Source of the DNA: Sphingomonas sp.
Lineage (GTDB): Bacteria; Pseudomonadota; Alphaproteobacteria; Sphingomonadales; Sphingomonadaceae
NCBI RefSeq assembly: GCF_025353885.1
Contig: NZ_JANXNX010000068.1
Coordinates: 16,670 to 80,669 of the forward strand
DNA length: 64,000 bases
Direction of reading: 5' to 3'
The translations under genes were made by a program, and so were the position numbers. Positions 16,907-25,147 of this stretch are shown in pieces (within the stretch, counting starts at the first letter, position 1; each line of letters begins with the position of its first letter). The notes below the pieces were generated by a model that was given only the letters and a program-made list of their open reading frames with translations, was not told the DNA's origin and made no database searches.

Positions 16907-17557
16907 ATGTCTGACCGCGCTCCTGCGCTTGCGCAAGATCGCCTCGCCATTCGCGAAGCGATCGATAATTGGATGATCTGGCGCGACGGGGGCGACTGGG
17001 ACCGGTTCGCGACGGTATGGCATCCTGAGGGCCGCATGCAAACAACATGGTTCCAAGCGAGCGGCGCTGAATTCGTGACGCGAAGTCGGCTTGCATTCGA
17101 GACAGGCATCACCGTACTCCACCTGATGAGCGGTACGAGCATTGATGTTGTGGGTAACCGCGCGATCTCGCAAACGCGCAGCACGATCATGCAACGCGGC
17201 GCGATCGACGGGGTCGAAGTCGACGTCTCGTGCCATGGTCGTTTCTGGGATGCCTGGGAACGCGTTGGCGATGTATGGCTGTTAAGGTTGCGTCAGCCGA
17301 TTTATGAGATCGACCATCTAACGCCGCTCGACCCGGCGGCTGTATTGAAGCTAGACCCGACATTGCTGGGTTCGTTTCCAGTCGGCTATCGCCACTTGGC
17401 CTATTTACAAGCCAAGCTCGGTTTCGACGTCATCAAATCGATGCCGGGGACGCATGGGCCTGAAACCGCGCACTTACGCGTCCGGGGGCAAGCGTGGCTG
17501 GATGGAACCGATGCAAGCTGCCTGACCGCAACGCATGAGTTTGCCCAATGCGCCTGA
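16907..17557 (+). CDS. SnoaL/NTF2-like protein
   Basis: The 216-residue product starts at MSDRAPALAQ after GGAGAG. The first 130 residues fit an NTF2-like cone: an N-terminal helix (LAIREAIDNWMIWRDGGDWDRF), WHPEGRM, SRLAFETG and a central sheet containing the HLMSGTSID strand. Members bind small hydrophobic or aromatic ligands and include cyclases, isomerases and dehydratases, so the function is open. Its stop overlaps the start of the amidohydrolase gene by ten bases (17548-17557), pointing to a coupled catabolic pair. Confidence 0.75.
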   Translation: MSDRAPALAQDRLAIREAIDNWMIWRDGGDWDRFATVWHPEGRMQTTWFQASGAEFVTRSRLAFETGITVLHLMSGTSIDVVGNRAISQTRSTIMQRGAIDGVEVDVSCHGRFWDAWERVGDVWLLRLRQPIYEIDHLTPLDPAAVLKLDPTLLGSFPVGYRHLAYLQAKLGFDVIKSMPGTHGPETAHLRVRGQAWLDGTDASCLTATHEFAQCA

Positions 17558-18582
17558 TCGCAACCGAAGAAGCATTCGCTCCGCTTGAGTATATTTCGGA
17601 ATACCTCAAGCTGGGCGCGCGCATCGACAGCGCCGCATCGCGCTACCTCTCGATTTATTACCAGCAGGATGAAGCGGTACGCCAACTGACGGACCTCGAT
17701 TATCGTTTAGCCGAGATGGACCGGTTTCACGTCGATATGCATGTACTTAGCATCACCGGACCTGGCGTCCAGGCGTTCGATGCCGATCTCGGTAGCGAAC
17801 TGGCGATCGTGGCGAACGACATGCTGGCCGACGCAATTAAAAAGCACCCAACACGTTTTGCCGGACTTGCAGCAATCGCCCCTCAGGATCCCGCACGCGC
17901 CGTCCGCGAGATTAACCGCGCGATCGGTGCGCTGAAGCTAAATGGCATCATTATCAATTCGCATACATACGGCGAGTATCTCGACGATCCAAAATTCTGG
18001 CCGATTTTCGAGGCGGCGGTTGCGCATGACGTCGCCATTTATCTGCATCCCACCTTCCCATCCGATGCGATGATCGCGCCTTACGCCGATTACGGCATGA
18101 TGGGCGCATTGTGGGGATTCGGAGCAGACACTTCGATGCACGCCGTTCGGATGATCATGGGCGGCGTATTTGACGCATTCCCGACGCTGCAGATTGTGCT
18201 GGGACATCTCGGGGAAGCAATTCCGTTTTGGCTGGGGCGGCTTGACAATCGCTATGCCAATATCGTGCGACGCGGCGGGCTGGGGCCGTTAGGTATGAAG
18301 CAGTTGTTGCGTCTGCCGAGCGAGTATTTTCGGGACAACTTCCACATTACGACAAGCGGGATGATGACCGACCAGCCTCTTGATTTCTGTCTCGGGCTGC
18401 TGGGCGATGACCGCGCGATGTTTGCCGTTGATTATCCTTATGAGCAGACGGCCGAAGCCGTACCGTTTTTCAGGGCTGCTCCCCTCCCCGATGCCACGCG
18501 TCGCAAGCTTGCGCACGAGAATGCCGAACGGCTGTTCCATATCACGCCAGCACCGCCGCTGTTCGACAGCAGCGCAACGTGA
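17548..18582 (+). CDS. LigW-like amidohydrolase (probable metal-dependent decarboxylase)
   Basis: The 344-residue protein belongs to the amidohydrolase_2/ACMSD group. It starts MRLIATEEAF, with Glu7 in place of the HxH motif, as in 5-carboxyvanillate decarboxylase (LigW) and gamma-resorcylate decarboxylase. Other ligand candidates are His167 in YLHPT, His220 in LGHLGEAIPF and Asp295 in FAVDYPYE. Family members remove CO2 from hydroxybenzoates using Mn2+ or Zn2+. That would supply a phenol for ring hydroxylation, but hydrolase activity cannot be excluded. Coupled to the SnoaL-like gene upstream; 124 bases separate it from the next secreted protein. Confidence 0.85.
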   Translation: MRLIATEEAFAPLEYISEYLKLGARIDSAASRYLSIYYQQDEAVRQLTDLDYRLAEMDRFHVDMHVLSITGPGVQAFDADLGSELAIVANDMLADAIKKHPTRFAGLAAIAPQDPARAVREINRAIGALKLNGIIINSHTYGEYLDDPKFWPIFEAAVAHDVAIYLHPTFPSDAMIAPYADYGMMGALWGFGADTSMHAVRMIMGGVFDAFPTLQIVLGHLGEAIPFWLGRLDNRYANIVRRGGLGPLGMKQLLRLPSEYFRDNFHITTSGMMTDQPLDFCLGLLGDDRAMFAVDYPYEQTAEAVPFFRAAPLPDATRRKLAHENAERLFHITPAPPLFDSSAT

Positions 18583-18706
18583 AGGCGCCCGAGATTGAGC
18601 GACTGAGGCATTATTTATGGGCACGGGCGCGCACCGTATGCGGGGGCGATTTGTGGCGCCGCATATTGACGGCAGCCCCGCTGGCCGAAGCTTGAGGGAG
18701 AAGAAC

Positions 18707-19480
18707 ATGCCAAAGCGTCTCATCACCGCCGCGTTCGCCGCGTCCATGCTTGCCGGGTCCGCCGCGGTCGCGCAGACGGCGACCTTACCCGTTGTTCGTC
18801 CTCCCTCGCAGCTAAGCTGGTACGGCGACCCCTCCGCGCCCGATATAAGCGGCGTGTGGATCCGCAACAAAGCCGCCGCGACCGGCGCTGGGGTAAGTAA
18901 GGAAGGCTGGCTGCCGTGGCCACCACCACTCAAGCCAGAGCTCGCCGACGTGTGGAAAAAGCGCGTCGCCGACAACGCCGTGGGCAAACGCACGGATGAT
19001 CCGGTGCGCGCCTGCCTGCCACCGGGAATGCCGCGCTTTATTACCGGGACGAACGGGCCGATGCAGATCATCCAGACGCCGGGGCGCGTGACGCTTTACC
19101 GTGATGGCATTCCGGTGCGACGGGTGTGGACCGACGGCCGTGCGCAACCAGCGGCCAAAGACCTTGAGGATTTTTCGAACGGCAACGCAGTCGGCCGCTA
19201 CGTCGGTCCCGAACTTGTCACCGACTTGATCGGGGTGAAGGACTATCCGATCGACGGAACGGGCGTTCCGCACAGCCCATCGTTGAAGATCGTCGAGCGC
19301 TATCACCGCATCGACGCAAAGACCCTCCGCGTTACGGTGACTCTGACCGATCCGCTTGCCTATACCCGGACAATGACGAGCGTCACTACCTATACCGCGC
19401 TCGACGATCCCCATTGGGAACCGCGCGAGTTCATCTGTACGCCATCTACGAACTACTATCCCGATAAATACGTCCGCTGA
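18707..19480 (+). CDS. secreted protein with YGDPSAPDISGVW motif, unknown function
   Basis: The start MPKRLITAAF follows GAGGGAGAAG; an upstream in-frame ATG at 18617 is not needed. The 257-residue product has a signal peptide ending AVAQ and the motif WYGDPSAPDISGVW. It then shows CLPPGMP, IIQTPGRVTLY, WTDGR, NGNAVGRYVG and SPSLKIVERYHR with alternating beta-strand patterns, suggesting a periplasmic beta-rich (lipocalin-like) fold. A paralogue at 35019-35849 shares the same motif order. The family is uncharacterised as far as I know. It is in line with the DUF6152 gene 37 bases downstream. Confidence 0.7.
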   Translation: MPKRLITAAFAASMLAGSAAVAQTATLPVVRPPSQLSWYGDPSAPDISGVWIRNKAAATGAGVSKEGWLPWPPPLKPELADVWKKRVADNAVGKRTDDPVRACLPPGMPRFITGTNGPMQIIQTPGRVTLYRDGIPVRRVWTDGRAQPAAKDLEDFSNGNAVGRYVGPELVTDLIGVKDYPIDGTGVPHSPSLKIVERYHRIDAKTLRVTVTLTDPLAYTRTMTSVTTYTALDDPHWEPREFICTPSTNYYPDKYVR

Positions 19481-19517
19481 GCCGTCTCGGTCCGGACGAT
19501 CGAGCAAGGAGAAGATC

Positions 19518-19886
19518 ATGAATCGCAAGGCAATCCAGGGCGCCGTCCTGGCGACGGTGGCACTGTCCGCATCCGCCAGCGCGCACCATTCGTTTGCAAT
19601 GTTCGACAAGGCCCGCGAAATCGAACTGAAGAATGTGACGGTCAAGGACTGGCAGTGGACCAGCCCACATACTTGGCTGTTCGTCGTCGCGGCTGACGGG
19701 ACCAAGTACAGCATCGAGGGCGGCAATCCGGGCGTCATGCGCCGTATGGGCTTTGCCAAAGGCACGATCGCTGCCGGTGACAAGCTGACGGTCTACATTT
19801 CGCCACTTAAAAACGGCGAGAAAGGCGGCGCGATCAATGCGGTGCGTCTGCCCAACGGCAAGATACTTGGCGAGCGTTTGAAATAG
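19518..19886 (+). CDS. DUF6152 family periplasmic protein
   Basis: The 122-residue product has a signal peptide (ends SASA), HHSFAMFD directly after it, and VKDWQWTSPHTWLFV, VMRRMGFAKGTIAAGDKLTV and GGAINAVRLPNGK. This is the compact beta pattern of DUF6152, whose HHSFAMFD start is diagnostic. The adjacent His residues at the mature N-terminus could bind metal, an inference not tested by any data here. GGAG lies about ten bases before the ATG. It sits between the YGDPSAPDISGVW protein and cytochrome genes, a recurrent association in sphingomonads. Confidence 0.8.
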   Translation: MNRKAIQGAVLATVALSASASAHHSFAMFDKAREIELKNVTVKDWQWTSPHTWLFVVAADGTKYSIEGGNPGVMRRMGFAKGTIAAGDKLTVYISPLKNGEKGGAINAVRLPNGKILGERLK

Positions 19887-19887
19887 G

Positions 19888-20257
19888 ATGAAGCGCGGCA
19901 GGGTGTACTTCGCCTTGTTATTAGCGGGTGCCCCTGCCGTTGCTGCCCCGCCACCGCTCAATGGCGACACCGGAATGCCAAACATTTCGGCGCTCTGGAT
20001 TGAGGTATGGCGATGGAGTTGGTCAAGATTGTGCGCGATGGCCCGTGTGCGCAGAGGTTCGCTGACGGCGGCATTTGCCCGTTGCCGACCCGGCCATCGA
20101 AACGCAGCTGAGAGGGGAGTTGTCCAGTCGGTGCAAGTCGAGGGCATTGGCATCGTTGCAAACACCGTCACTGACAAACACTGATAACCGTTGCCGCAAC
20201 CCGTGCGGAACCGTTGATCGTTTGACGCAGACATTCACGACTGGAAGCGCGATTGTC
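19888..20257 (+). pseudogene. remnant of a secreted GD-x-PNIS-x-W protein (candidate)
   Basis: A normal signal peptide (MKRGRVYFALLLAGAPAVA) is followed by LNGDTGMPNISALWIEV, resembling the GDPSAPDISGVW motif of the upstream gene. The frame then runs into Arg/Trp-rich residues unlike any protein. Another frame gives DPAIETQLRGELSSRC near 20085, where relatives have a helical segment ending before a conserved Cys. I read a frameshifted and truncated third family copy, but the similarity is short. No other gene is visible before the cytochrome start at 20258. Confidence 0.4.
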
Positions 20258-21010
20258 ATGAACCGAATGCGTAATCTCTGGCTGACAGGCGTCGCGGCGG
20301 CGATCGCGATTGCCGCCGTTGCCGCTAGCCAAGCGAGCAACCGCGCCGGCCGCGACGCGCTGATGCGTGCGGACCCCGAGCGTAGTCTCGCCGATCCCCG
20401 GCTCGCACCGGTTGCTCTTCGCATCGGTCGGACGCAGTTTGCAGACCATTGCGCATCATGTCACCAGGACGGTCGGCCCGACCGTGGGCGCGGTGTTCCC
20501 GACCTCACCGATGGCGAGCACCTTTATGGCACAGGCAGCGTCGCCGAAATCGAGCAGATTGTGCTTTACGGCATTCGATCGGGCAGCCCGCGTGGCTGGA
20601 ACCTGGCAGCGATGCCCGCCTATGCGAGCGCCAAGCCGTCGGCTAGCGAGCCGGTTCCGGCTATGACTCCGCGGGCGATTGCCGACGTTACTCAGTATCT
20701 GATGCAGCGCCGAGGCAACCCGGCCGACGCACCGGCTGCCGGACGCGGTGCAATTCTGTTTGCGGGCAGCGGTGGCTGCTGGGATTGTCACGCCGCCGAC
20801 GGTGGCGGAAATGACGCGATCGGCGCTCCAAGCCTCATCGATGACGTCTGGCTCTATGGCGATGGCTCGGCGGCGAGCATTGCGCGGTCGATCGCCTACG
20901 GGCGTCATGGTTTCAGTCCGGCCTTCAAATCGAAGCTGTCGCCGGTGGAAGCGCGCGCGGTCGCGGTATATGTCGCGTCGCTGTCCCAACCGCAAAGGAT
21001 TGCCCGATGA
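20258..21010 (+). CDS. dihaem c-type cytochrome
   Basis: The 250-residue protein starts MNRMRNLWLTG with an N-terminal signal anchor (11-26). It carries two haem-binding motifs, CASCH (65-69) and CWDCH (about 169-173), each in a class I cytochrome c fold; a methionine in MPAY is a likely sixth ligand of the first haem. It resembles the tandem periplasmic haem domains of CcoP-type or alcohol-dehydrogenase cytochromes and should transfer electrons in the periplasm. The longer frame from 20075 includes the decayed region and is not used. The stop overlaps the next start (ATGA). Confidence 0.88.
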   Translation: MNRMRNLWLTGVAAAIAIAAVAASQASNRAGRDALMRADPERSLADPRLAPVALRIGRTQFADHCASCHQDGRPDRGRGVPDLTDGEHLYGTGSVAEIEQIVLYGIRSGSPRGWNLAAMPAYASAKPSASEPVPAMTPRAIADVTQYLMQRRGNPADAPAAGRGAILFAGSGGCWDCHAADGGGNDAIGAPSLIDDVWLYGDGSAASIARSIAYGRHGFSPAFKSKLSPVEARAVAVYVASLSQPQRIAR

Positions 21011-21912
21011 GCGTTATCGACGGCGCCCCCGCCAATGCTTGGGCATTAAGCGAACCGAGCGCACGACGCTCGCTGATACTCTGCGGAATCGGCGCGCTTT
21101 TTGGCCTCGCGATTGCCGGACTTGGGCTGTTTACCGCCCATGGCACACGCACCAGTGGAGTCGCCGCGGAAAACGTCGCGACGGTCAATCAAGTACCAAT
21201 TCTAATGAGCGATTTCATTCAGCAGCTTCGCGCGGTCGACGATGTTTCGCTGGCGGAGGCGACACGACCACAAAAGCAGAAGGTCCTTGCTGACATGATC
21301 CGCGAAGAACTTTATGTTCAACGCGGCATCGAGCTCGGCATGCAAGCCGATACGATCGAAGTGCGAGCCGCCCTGACCGGATCGGTAGAGGCGCAGAGCG
21401 CTTCCGATGCAACGATGGCACAGCCGAGCGAAGCTGAGCTGCGCTCTTGGTACGACAGCCATAGCAACGACTTTGCCGACGAAGGCAGGCTTGCCCTCGC
21501 CGATTACGTCTTGCCGGCCACATCTACGCCAGCCCGGATAGCAGCTGCGCGAAACGCACTGATCGCGGCGCGCGGCAACGAAGCAATCGAAGGCCGCGCC
21601 TCAACTAGATCGTCACTGATGACACAGGGCGAGGAGTTTTATTTCGCCGCGCGCATCCATCTCGGCGACCGGCTCTTTGCTGCAGCGCGAGCGATGAAAC
21701 CGGGCGCAGTTTCGGTGCCGATCATATTGCCCGATGGCATTCACCTCATCGTTGTCCGTAGCAATGTCCAACCTGTGCCGCCGCCCTTTGAAAAAGTCCG
21801 CGACCGGGTGCTCAGCGCGCTGGTCGCAGCGCAGACCAAATTGCTCACCGCAGCCAACGAACGCTTCCTGCACAAGCGCGCCGACATCCAGGTCGCGAGA
21901 GGCTTCGAATGA
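21007..21912 (+). CDS. PpiC-type peptidyl-prolyl isomerase, membrane-anchored
   Basis: This 301-residue protein has one membrane helix (residues 23-45), a SurA/PpiC-like N-terminal helical region (VNQVPILMSDFIQQL, VLADMIREELYVQRGIELGM) and a parvulin-like domain (about 150-265). The parvulin GDRLFAAARAMKPGAVSVPI and GIHLIVV elements are present, but the typical parvulin active-site residues are only partly recognisable. It faces the periplasm and may fold a co-encoded exported protein. It overlaps the cytochrome (21007-21010) and the HupE-like gene (21909-21912) by ATGA, a tightly coupled operon. Confidence 0.8.
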   Translation: MSVIDGAPANAWALSEPSARRSLILCGIGALFGLAIAGLGLFTAHGTRTSGVAAENVATVNQVPILMSDFIQQLRAVDDVSLAEATRPQKQKVLADMIREELYVQRGIELGMQADTIEVRAALTGSVEAQSASDATMAQPSEAELRSWYDSHSNDFADEGRLALADYVLPATSTPARIAAARNALIAARGNEAIEGRASTRSSLMTQGEEFYFAARIHLGDRLFAAARAMKPGAVSVPIILPDGIHLIVVRSNVQPVPPPFEKVRDRVLSALVAAQTKLLTAANERFLHKRADIQVARGFE

Positions 21913-23099
21913 TACGCGTGCTGCTGACGATCGTGCTGCTCGCTTGGGCGGCACCCGCGTTCGCGCACACGCGCAGCCAGTCACACAGTACATGGACGAT
22001 TGACGGGCCCAACGTCCGCATGAGCTTCAGCGTCGCCGACACCGAGACGATTAGGATCACGCCCGCCGGGCTTCGGCCCGACAACGCCGCGTTCCTTGCT
22101 TATTTGACGCCGCGCCTTGGCGCGACGGCATCGGGTGTCCCCTGCAAACTGATCGGGGAGCCGCACATGCTCGCAGCAGCCGCCGGGTTCCGTCGTGCCG
22201 AATTGCAGTTCCTCTGTTCTTCCGGCAACAGATTGCGGCTGATCGACATCGCCTTCTTCGATGCCATTCCGACGCACATCAACTTTGCCCAGGTGCAACG
22301 CCCCGATGGCGATTTCATCGAACAACTAATCACCGCCGACGACCAAGGTCTCGACCTCGCCGATGCCGATGGCAATGGACTGGCCACCGCCAGCTTCATC
22401 CGCTTTGTCGGCATGGGTGTCATGCACATCTTCACCGGCATCGATCACATCTCTTTCCTAGTCGGGCTGGTGCTGATTTCGCGACGCACGAAAGACCTCG
22501 TCTTCGTCATAACCGGTTTCACGCTTGGTCATAGCCTTACGCTCGCACTTGCAGTCACCGGGATCATCCGTCCGCATGCCGAGTTTATCGACGCGCTTGT
22601 AGCGCTGACTATAGCGTTGATCGGTGCCGAAAACGTGGGACTGGCATCCAAACGCCCTGGCACGGTGGCGCTCTTTACCGGGCTCGCGCTCGCCGTGATG
22701 GCGGGGCTGCGCTTGGCGGGCATCGGCCTCCTGCCGCCACTCCTGTTGATCGGAGCAGCAATATTTTCGGTCAACTACTTGTTGATTTCGGGGTATCTGC
22801 GCGACGCTGGGCGGCTCCGCCTGGTCGTGACGCTCGTCTTTGGGTTGATCCACGGCTTCGGTTTTGCCGCCGATCTACTTGAAAGTCGCTTGCCGACCGA
22901 AAAGCTCGCAGAGATTCTCGTAGGATTTAACGTCGGCGTGGAGGCCGGCCAGTTGAGCGTCGTGCTGGTGTTGATCGGCTTGGTGGCAGTATTGCGCCGC
23001 TACGGGCTTGCACTGCCGCGCCCGCTTGTCGTTGATTTTGCCGCCGCAGCGCTGGTCGGGGTCGGTACCTATTGGTTCGTCGGGCGCAGCTTCGCCTGA
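21909..23099 (+). CDS. HupE/UreJ family membrane protein
   Basis: The 396-residue protein has a signal peptide (ends AFA/HT), a periplasmic domain of about 130 residues and then seven or eight membrane helices. These carry the HupE/UreJ signatures GIDHISFLVGLVL, FTLGHSLTLALA, FGLIHGFGFA and FNVGVEAGQL. The conserved His and Asp residues in these helices are proposed metal-binding positions in HupE, a nickel/cobalt permease, but members with this N-terminal domain have no proven substrate. It closes the operon with PpiC and cytochrome c. The last 31 bases overlap the convergent MarR gene. Confidence 0.85.
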   Translation: MIRVLLTIVLLAWAAPAFAHTRSQSHSTWTIDGPNVRMSFSVADTETIRITPAGLRPDNAAFLAYLTPRLGATASGVPCKLIGEPHMLAAAAGFRRAELQFLCSSGNRLRLIDIAFFDAIPTHINFAQVQRPDGDFIEQLITADDQGLDLADADGNGLATASFIRFVGMGVMHIFTGIDHISFLVGLVLISRRTKDLVFVITGFTLGHSLTLALAVTGIIRPHAEFIDALVALTIALIGAENVGLASKRPGTVALFTGLALAVMAGLRLAGIGLLPPLLLIGAAIFSVNYLLISGYLRDAGRLRLVVTLVFGLIHGFGFAADLLESRLPTEKLAEILVGFNVGVEAGQLSVVLVLIGLVAVLRRYGLALPRPLVVDFAAAALVGVGTYWFVGRSFA

Positions 23100-23959
23100 T
23101 CTGTAGCCAGCCAAGTTTTCAGCTGTCGTCGCAGATCGCCAAGCGCCGGGTCGCCCAACAGACAGGCTACGTCGCGCTCAGCGTCGGTCACCGCCAGCCG
23201 CAACTGGGCGAGAACGGTCAGCCCGGTAGGTGTGAAGGCAAGCAGTCGTGCGCGCCCGTCCTCGGGGTCTGGCCGTGCCTCGATAAAGCCCGCCTGCACC
23301 GCGAGCGCTATCGTTTCCCGCATCGCTTGTTTCGTCACATTGCTCCGCGCGGCGACGTCAGTCAGCCGCGTCCCGTCCAGATCGAGCGCCCGAAACAGCA
23401 TTAGCCGCGGCTCGCCAATATTGCCGTCGGTTCGGGCCAGCACATCGCCAACGAAACGTCTGGCCGCGCGCCCAAATAGCCTTCCGATATTGCCGCTTGC
23501 TGCGGTCCCATCCAATTCGGCATATTGTGCGAGCGTCGCCACGGTGTGCCGCATTGCCACTGGACCAACGGCGGCCAAAAATCCGTCGTCCGCGACCGCA
23601 ATCGCGGTTTCGAGCAGCTCGAGGAAGGCAAGTCCCGGCGGCGTATAGCATATTCGCTTGGCGCGACCGTCGTGCGGGTCGGCAACACGCTCTACCAGAC
23701 CCATCACAACCGCGCGCTCAACCAGTTCTGAAATGCTCGACTTCGTCAAACCGGCGCGCTCGGCGATCAGCGTCGGTCGTGCGCCGCTACGATCCAGGTT
23801 GTGAAAAAGCGCGAGTTGCGCATCGGTTACTATCGCATGGCCCTGCCCGTAAAGCACGGCGAGTTTTGCCTGAACGGCGCGGTTCCGCGCCGCGAACAAC
23901 AAGGCTCCCAGATTTTCGGTGCGCCACCCAACCTCAGACTGCATCACGAGCGTCGCCAT
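23069..23959 (-). CDS. tandem-MarR-domain transcriptional regulator
   Basis: The 296-residue protein contains two complete MarR winged helices in one chain. The first spans about 25-140 (AQLALFHNL, IAERAGLTKSSISELVERAVVMGLVER, DGRAKRICYTPPG). The second spans about 165-285 (RLMLFRAL, VAARSNVTKQAMRETIALAVQAGFIEA, DGRARLLAFTPTG). MarR proteins are normally 140-residue dimers, so this is a covalent pseudo-dimer. The first 14 residues allow an alternative start at 23944. It sits two bases after the iron alcohol dehydrogenase stop on the same strand and probably controls this dehydrogenase and the divergent aldehyde dehydrogenase. Confidence 0.85.
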   Translation of the reverse strand: MATLVMQSEVGWRTENLGALLFAARNRAVQAKLAVLYGQGHAIVTDAQLALFHNLDRSGARPTLIAERAGLTKSSISELVERAVVMGLVERVADPHDGRAKRICYTPPGLAFLELLETAIAVADDGFLAAVGPVAMRHTVATLAQYAELDGTAASGNIGRLFGRAARRFVGDVLARTDGNIGEPRLMLFRALDLDGTRLTDVAARSNVTKQAMRETIALAVQAGFIEARPDPEDGRARLLAFTPTGLTVLAQLRLAVTDAERDVACLLGDPALGDLRRQLKTWLATDQAKLRPTNQ

Positions 23960-23961
23960 TC

Positions 23962-25068
23962 TCAGCGGCGCATTCCCTTAAGCAACGCCGCGTAGTCGGC
24001 GTGTGATGGGGCATAGGGGCTAGTGCGGTTGAAATGGCTGGCGACCATGTCTCGGACCAGCGCATCGCTGTCGTCAAAACGATATCCGGCGGCCGCCAGC
24101 GTGTCCGGCAGTCCCAGCGAGTGAATGAATTCCCGGAGGAAGTCGCCAAGGTTCGCGTCGGCAGCAAGGCCCATCGCCGCCCGGACACGCGCGCCTTTTG
24201 CCGGCACGTGGCGCGCCAACAGCGCGGTCGTCGATGGCAGCGCTATGGCAACCAACGTACCGTGGTGGATGTCCTGATCGCCGCAAACGAGCGCAATAGC
24301 ATGTGCGGGACCAAGACCCTTATGGATCGCAGCTCCGCCTGCAAAGGCCGCAGCCATCAGCGAGGCGCGTGCTTCGGGGCCCTCAGGGCCGTCAGGGATC
24401 ATCGCCGCCGCAGCGTTGGCGACGACGCGCGCGATGCCGTCGAGCGCAAGTGCATCGATCAACGGATGGGTGGGGTTTGCGAAATAACCCTCGATACAAT
24501 GCGACAGCGCATCGACCGCAGTTGCCGCGATTAAGCGCGGCGGCAGGGTACTGACAAGATCTGGATCGCACAGCGCAACATGCGGAACGAGCATCAGCGA
24601 GCGGGTGCCAATCGCTGGCGCTTGCGGGTCGCGGTGTAGCGCGGCAACCGGCGAACTTTCGCTGCCGGTTCCGACCGTCGTTGGAATCGCAATCAGCATG
24701 GCGACCGCGCGCACGGCGTCCGGACGACCGAGCAGTTCGCCAGTACTTGCACAGCCGGTGCCCGCAGCAGCAGCGACAAGCTTGGCAGTATCGAGGACCG
24801 ACCCGCCGCCGAGCGCAACGATCACGTTGCATTTATCATTTCGAAACGCGGCCAGTGCTGCATCGGCGCCCGCAATTGTTGGATTTTCCGGAACATCAAG
24901 GAACGTCGCAGAAAAATTTGCAGCGGCAGCTACCTTGGCCACGAGCCCGGCGCGTTCAATGCCCCGATCGCTGATCAACAGCGCGCGCGCTGCACCTAGC
25001 TCAACACTTAGTGATGCAAGGCATCCCGATCCGAAAACGAGCTTCGGCAAAACAAACACCATAGCCAT
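23962..25068 (-). CDS. iron-containing alcohol dehydrogenase / maleylacetate reductase family
   Basis: This 368-residue enzyme has an NAD(P)-binding half (VALGGGSVLDTAKLVAAAA, IPTTVGTGSESSPVA) and a helical metal-binding half with DALSHCIEGYF, GLGPAHAIAL and DIHHGTL, the usual Asp and His ligands. The group includes group III alcohol dehydrogenases and maleylacetate reductases of aromatic degradation; the sequence alone does not decide between them. A second ATG at 25062 is equally plausible. It is transcribed with the tandem-MarR gene and diverges from the aldehyde dehydrogenase, suggesting alcohol-to-aldehyde-to-acid oxidation. Confidence 0.88.
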   Translation of the reverse strand: MAMVFVLPKLVFGSGCLASLSVELGAARALLISDRGIERAGLVAKVAAAANFSATFLDVPENPTIAGADAALAAFRNDKCNVIVALGGGSVLDTAKLVAAAAGTGCASTGELLGRPDAVRAVAMLIAIPTTVGTGSESSPVAALHRDPQAPAIGTRSLMLVPHVALCDPDLVSTLPPRLIAATAVDALSHCIEGYFANPTHPLIDALALDGIARVVANAAAAMIPDGPEGPEARASLMAAAFAGGAAIHKGLGPAHAIALVCGDQDIHHGTLVAIALPSTTALLARHVPAKGARVRAAMGLAADANLGDFLREFIHSLGLPDTLAAAGYRFDDSDALVRDMVASHFNRTSPYAPSHADYAALLKGMRR

Positions 25069-25147
25069 CGTCGATCCTTTCTTGATTTAATTGATTACAG
25101 TTAGTAAGGAAGCCGAACTAGTTTGTCGAGCATAGGGTTGTTGCACC
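25069..25147. promoter_or_regulatory. divergent promoter region between dehydrogenase genes
   Basis: The 79 bases between the two divergent dehydrogenase genes include an AT-rich island (TTGATTTAATTGATTACAG at 25083-25101) in otherwise GC-rich DNA. A loose dyad TTAGT...ACTAG follows at 25101-25121. This is a natural place for both promoters and a MarR operator. No consensus could be fixed by eye. Confidence 0.35.
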
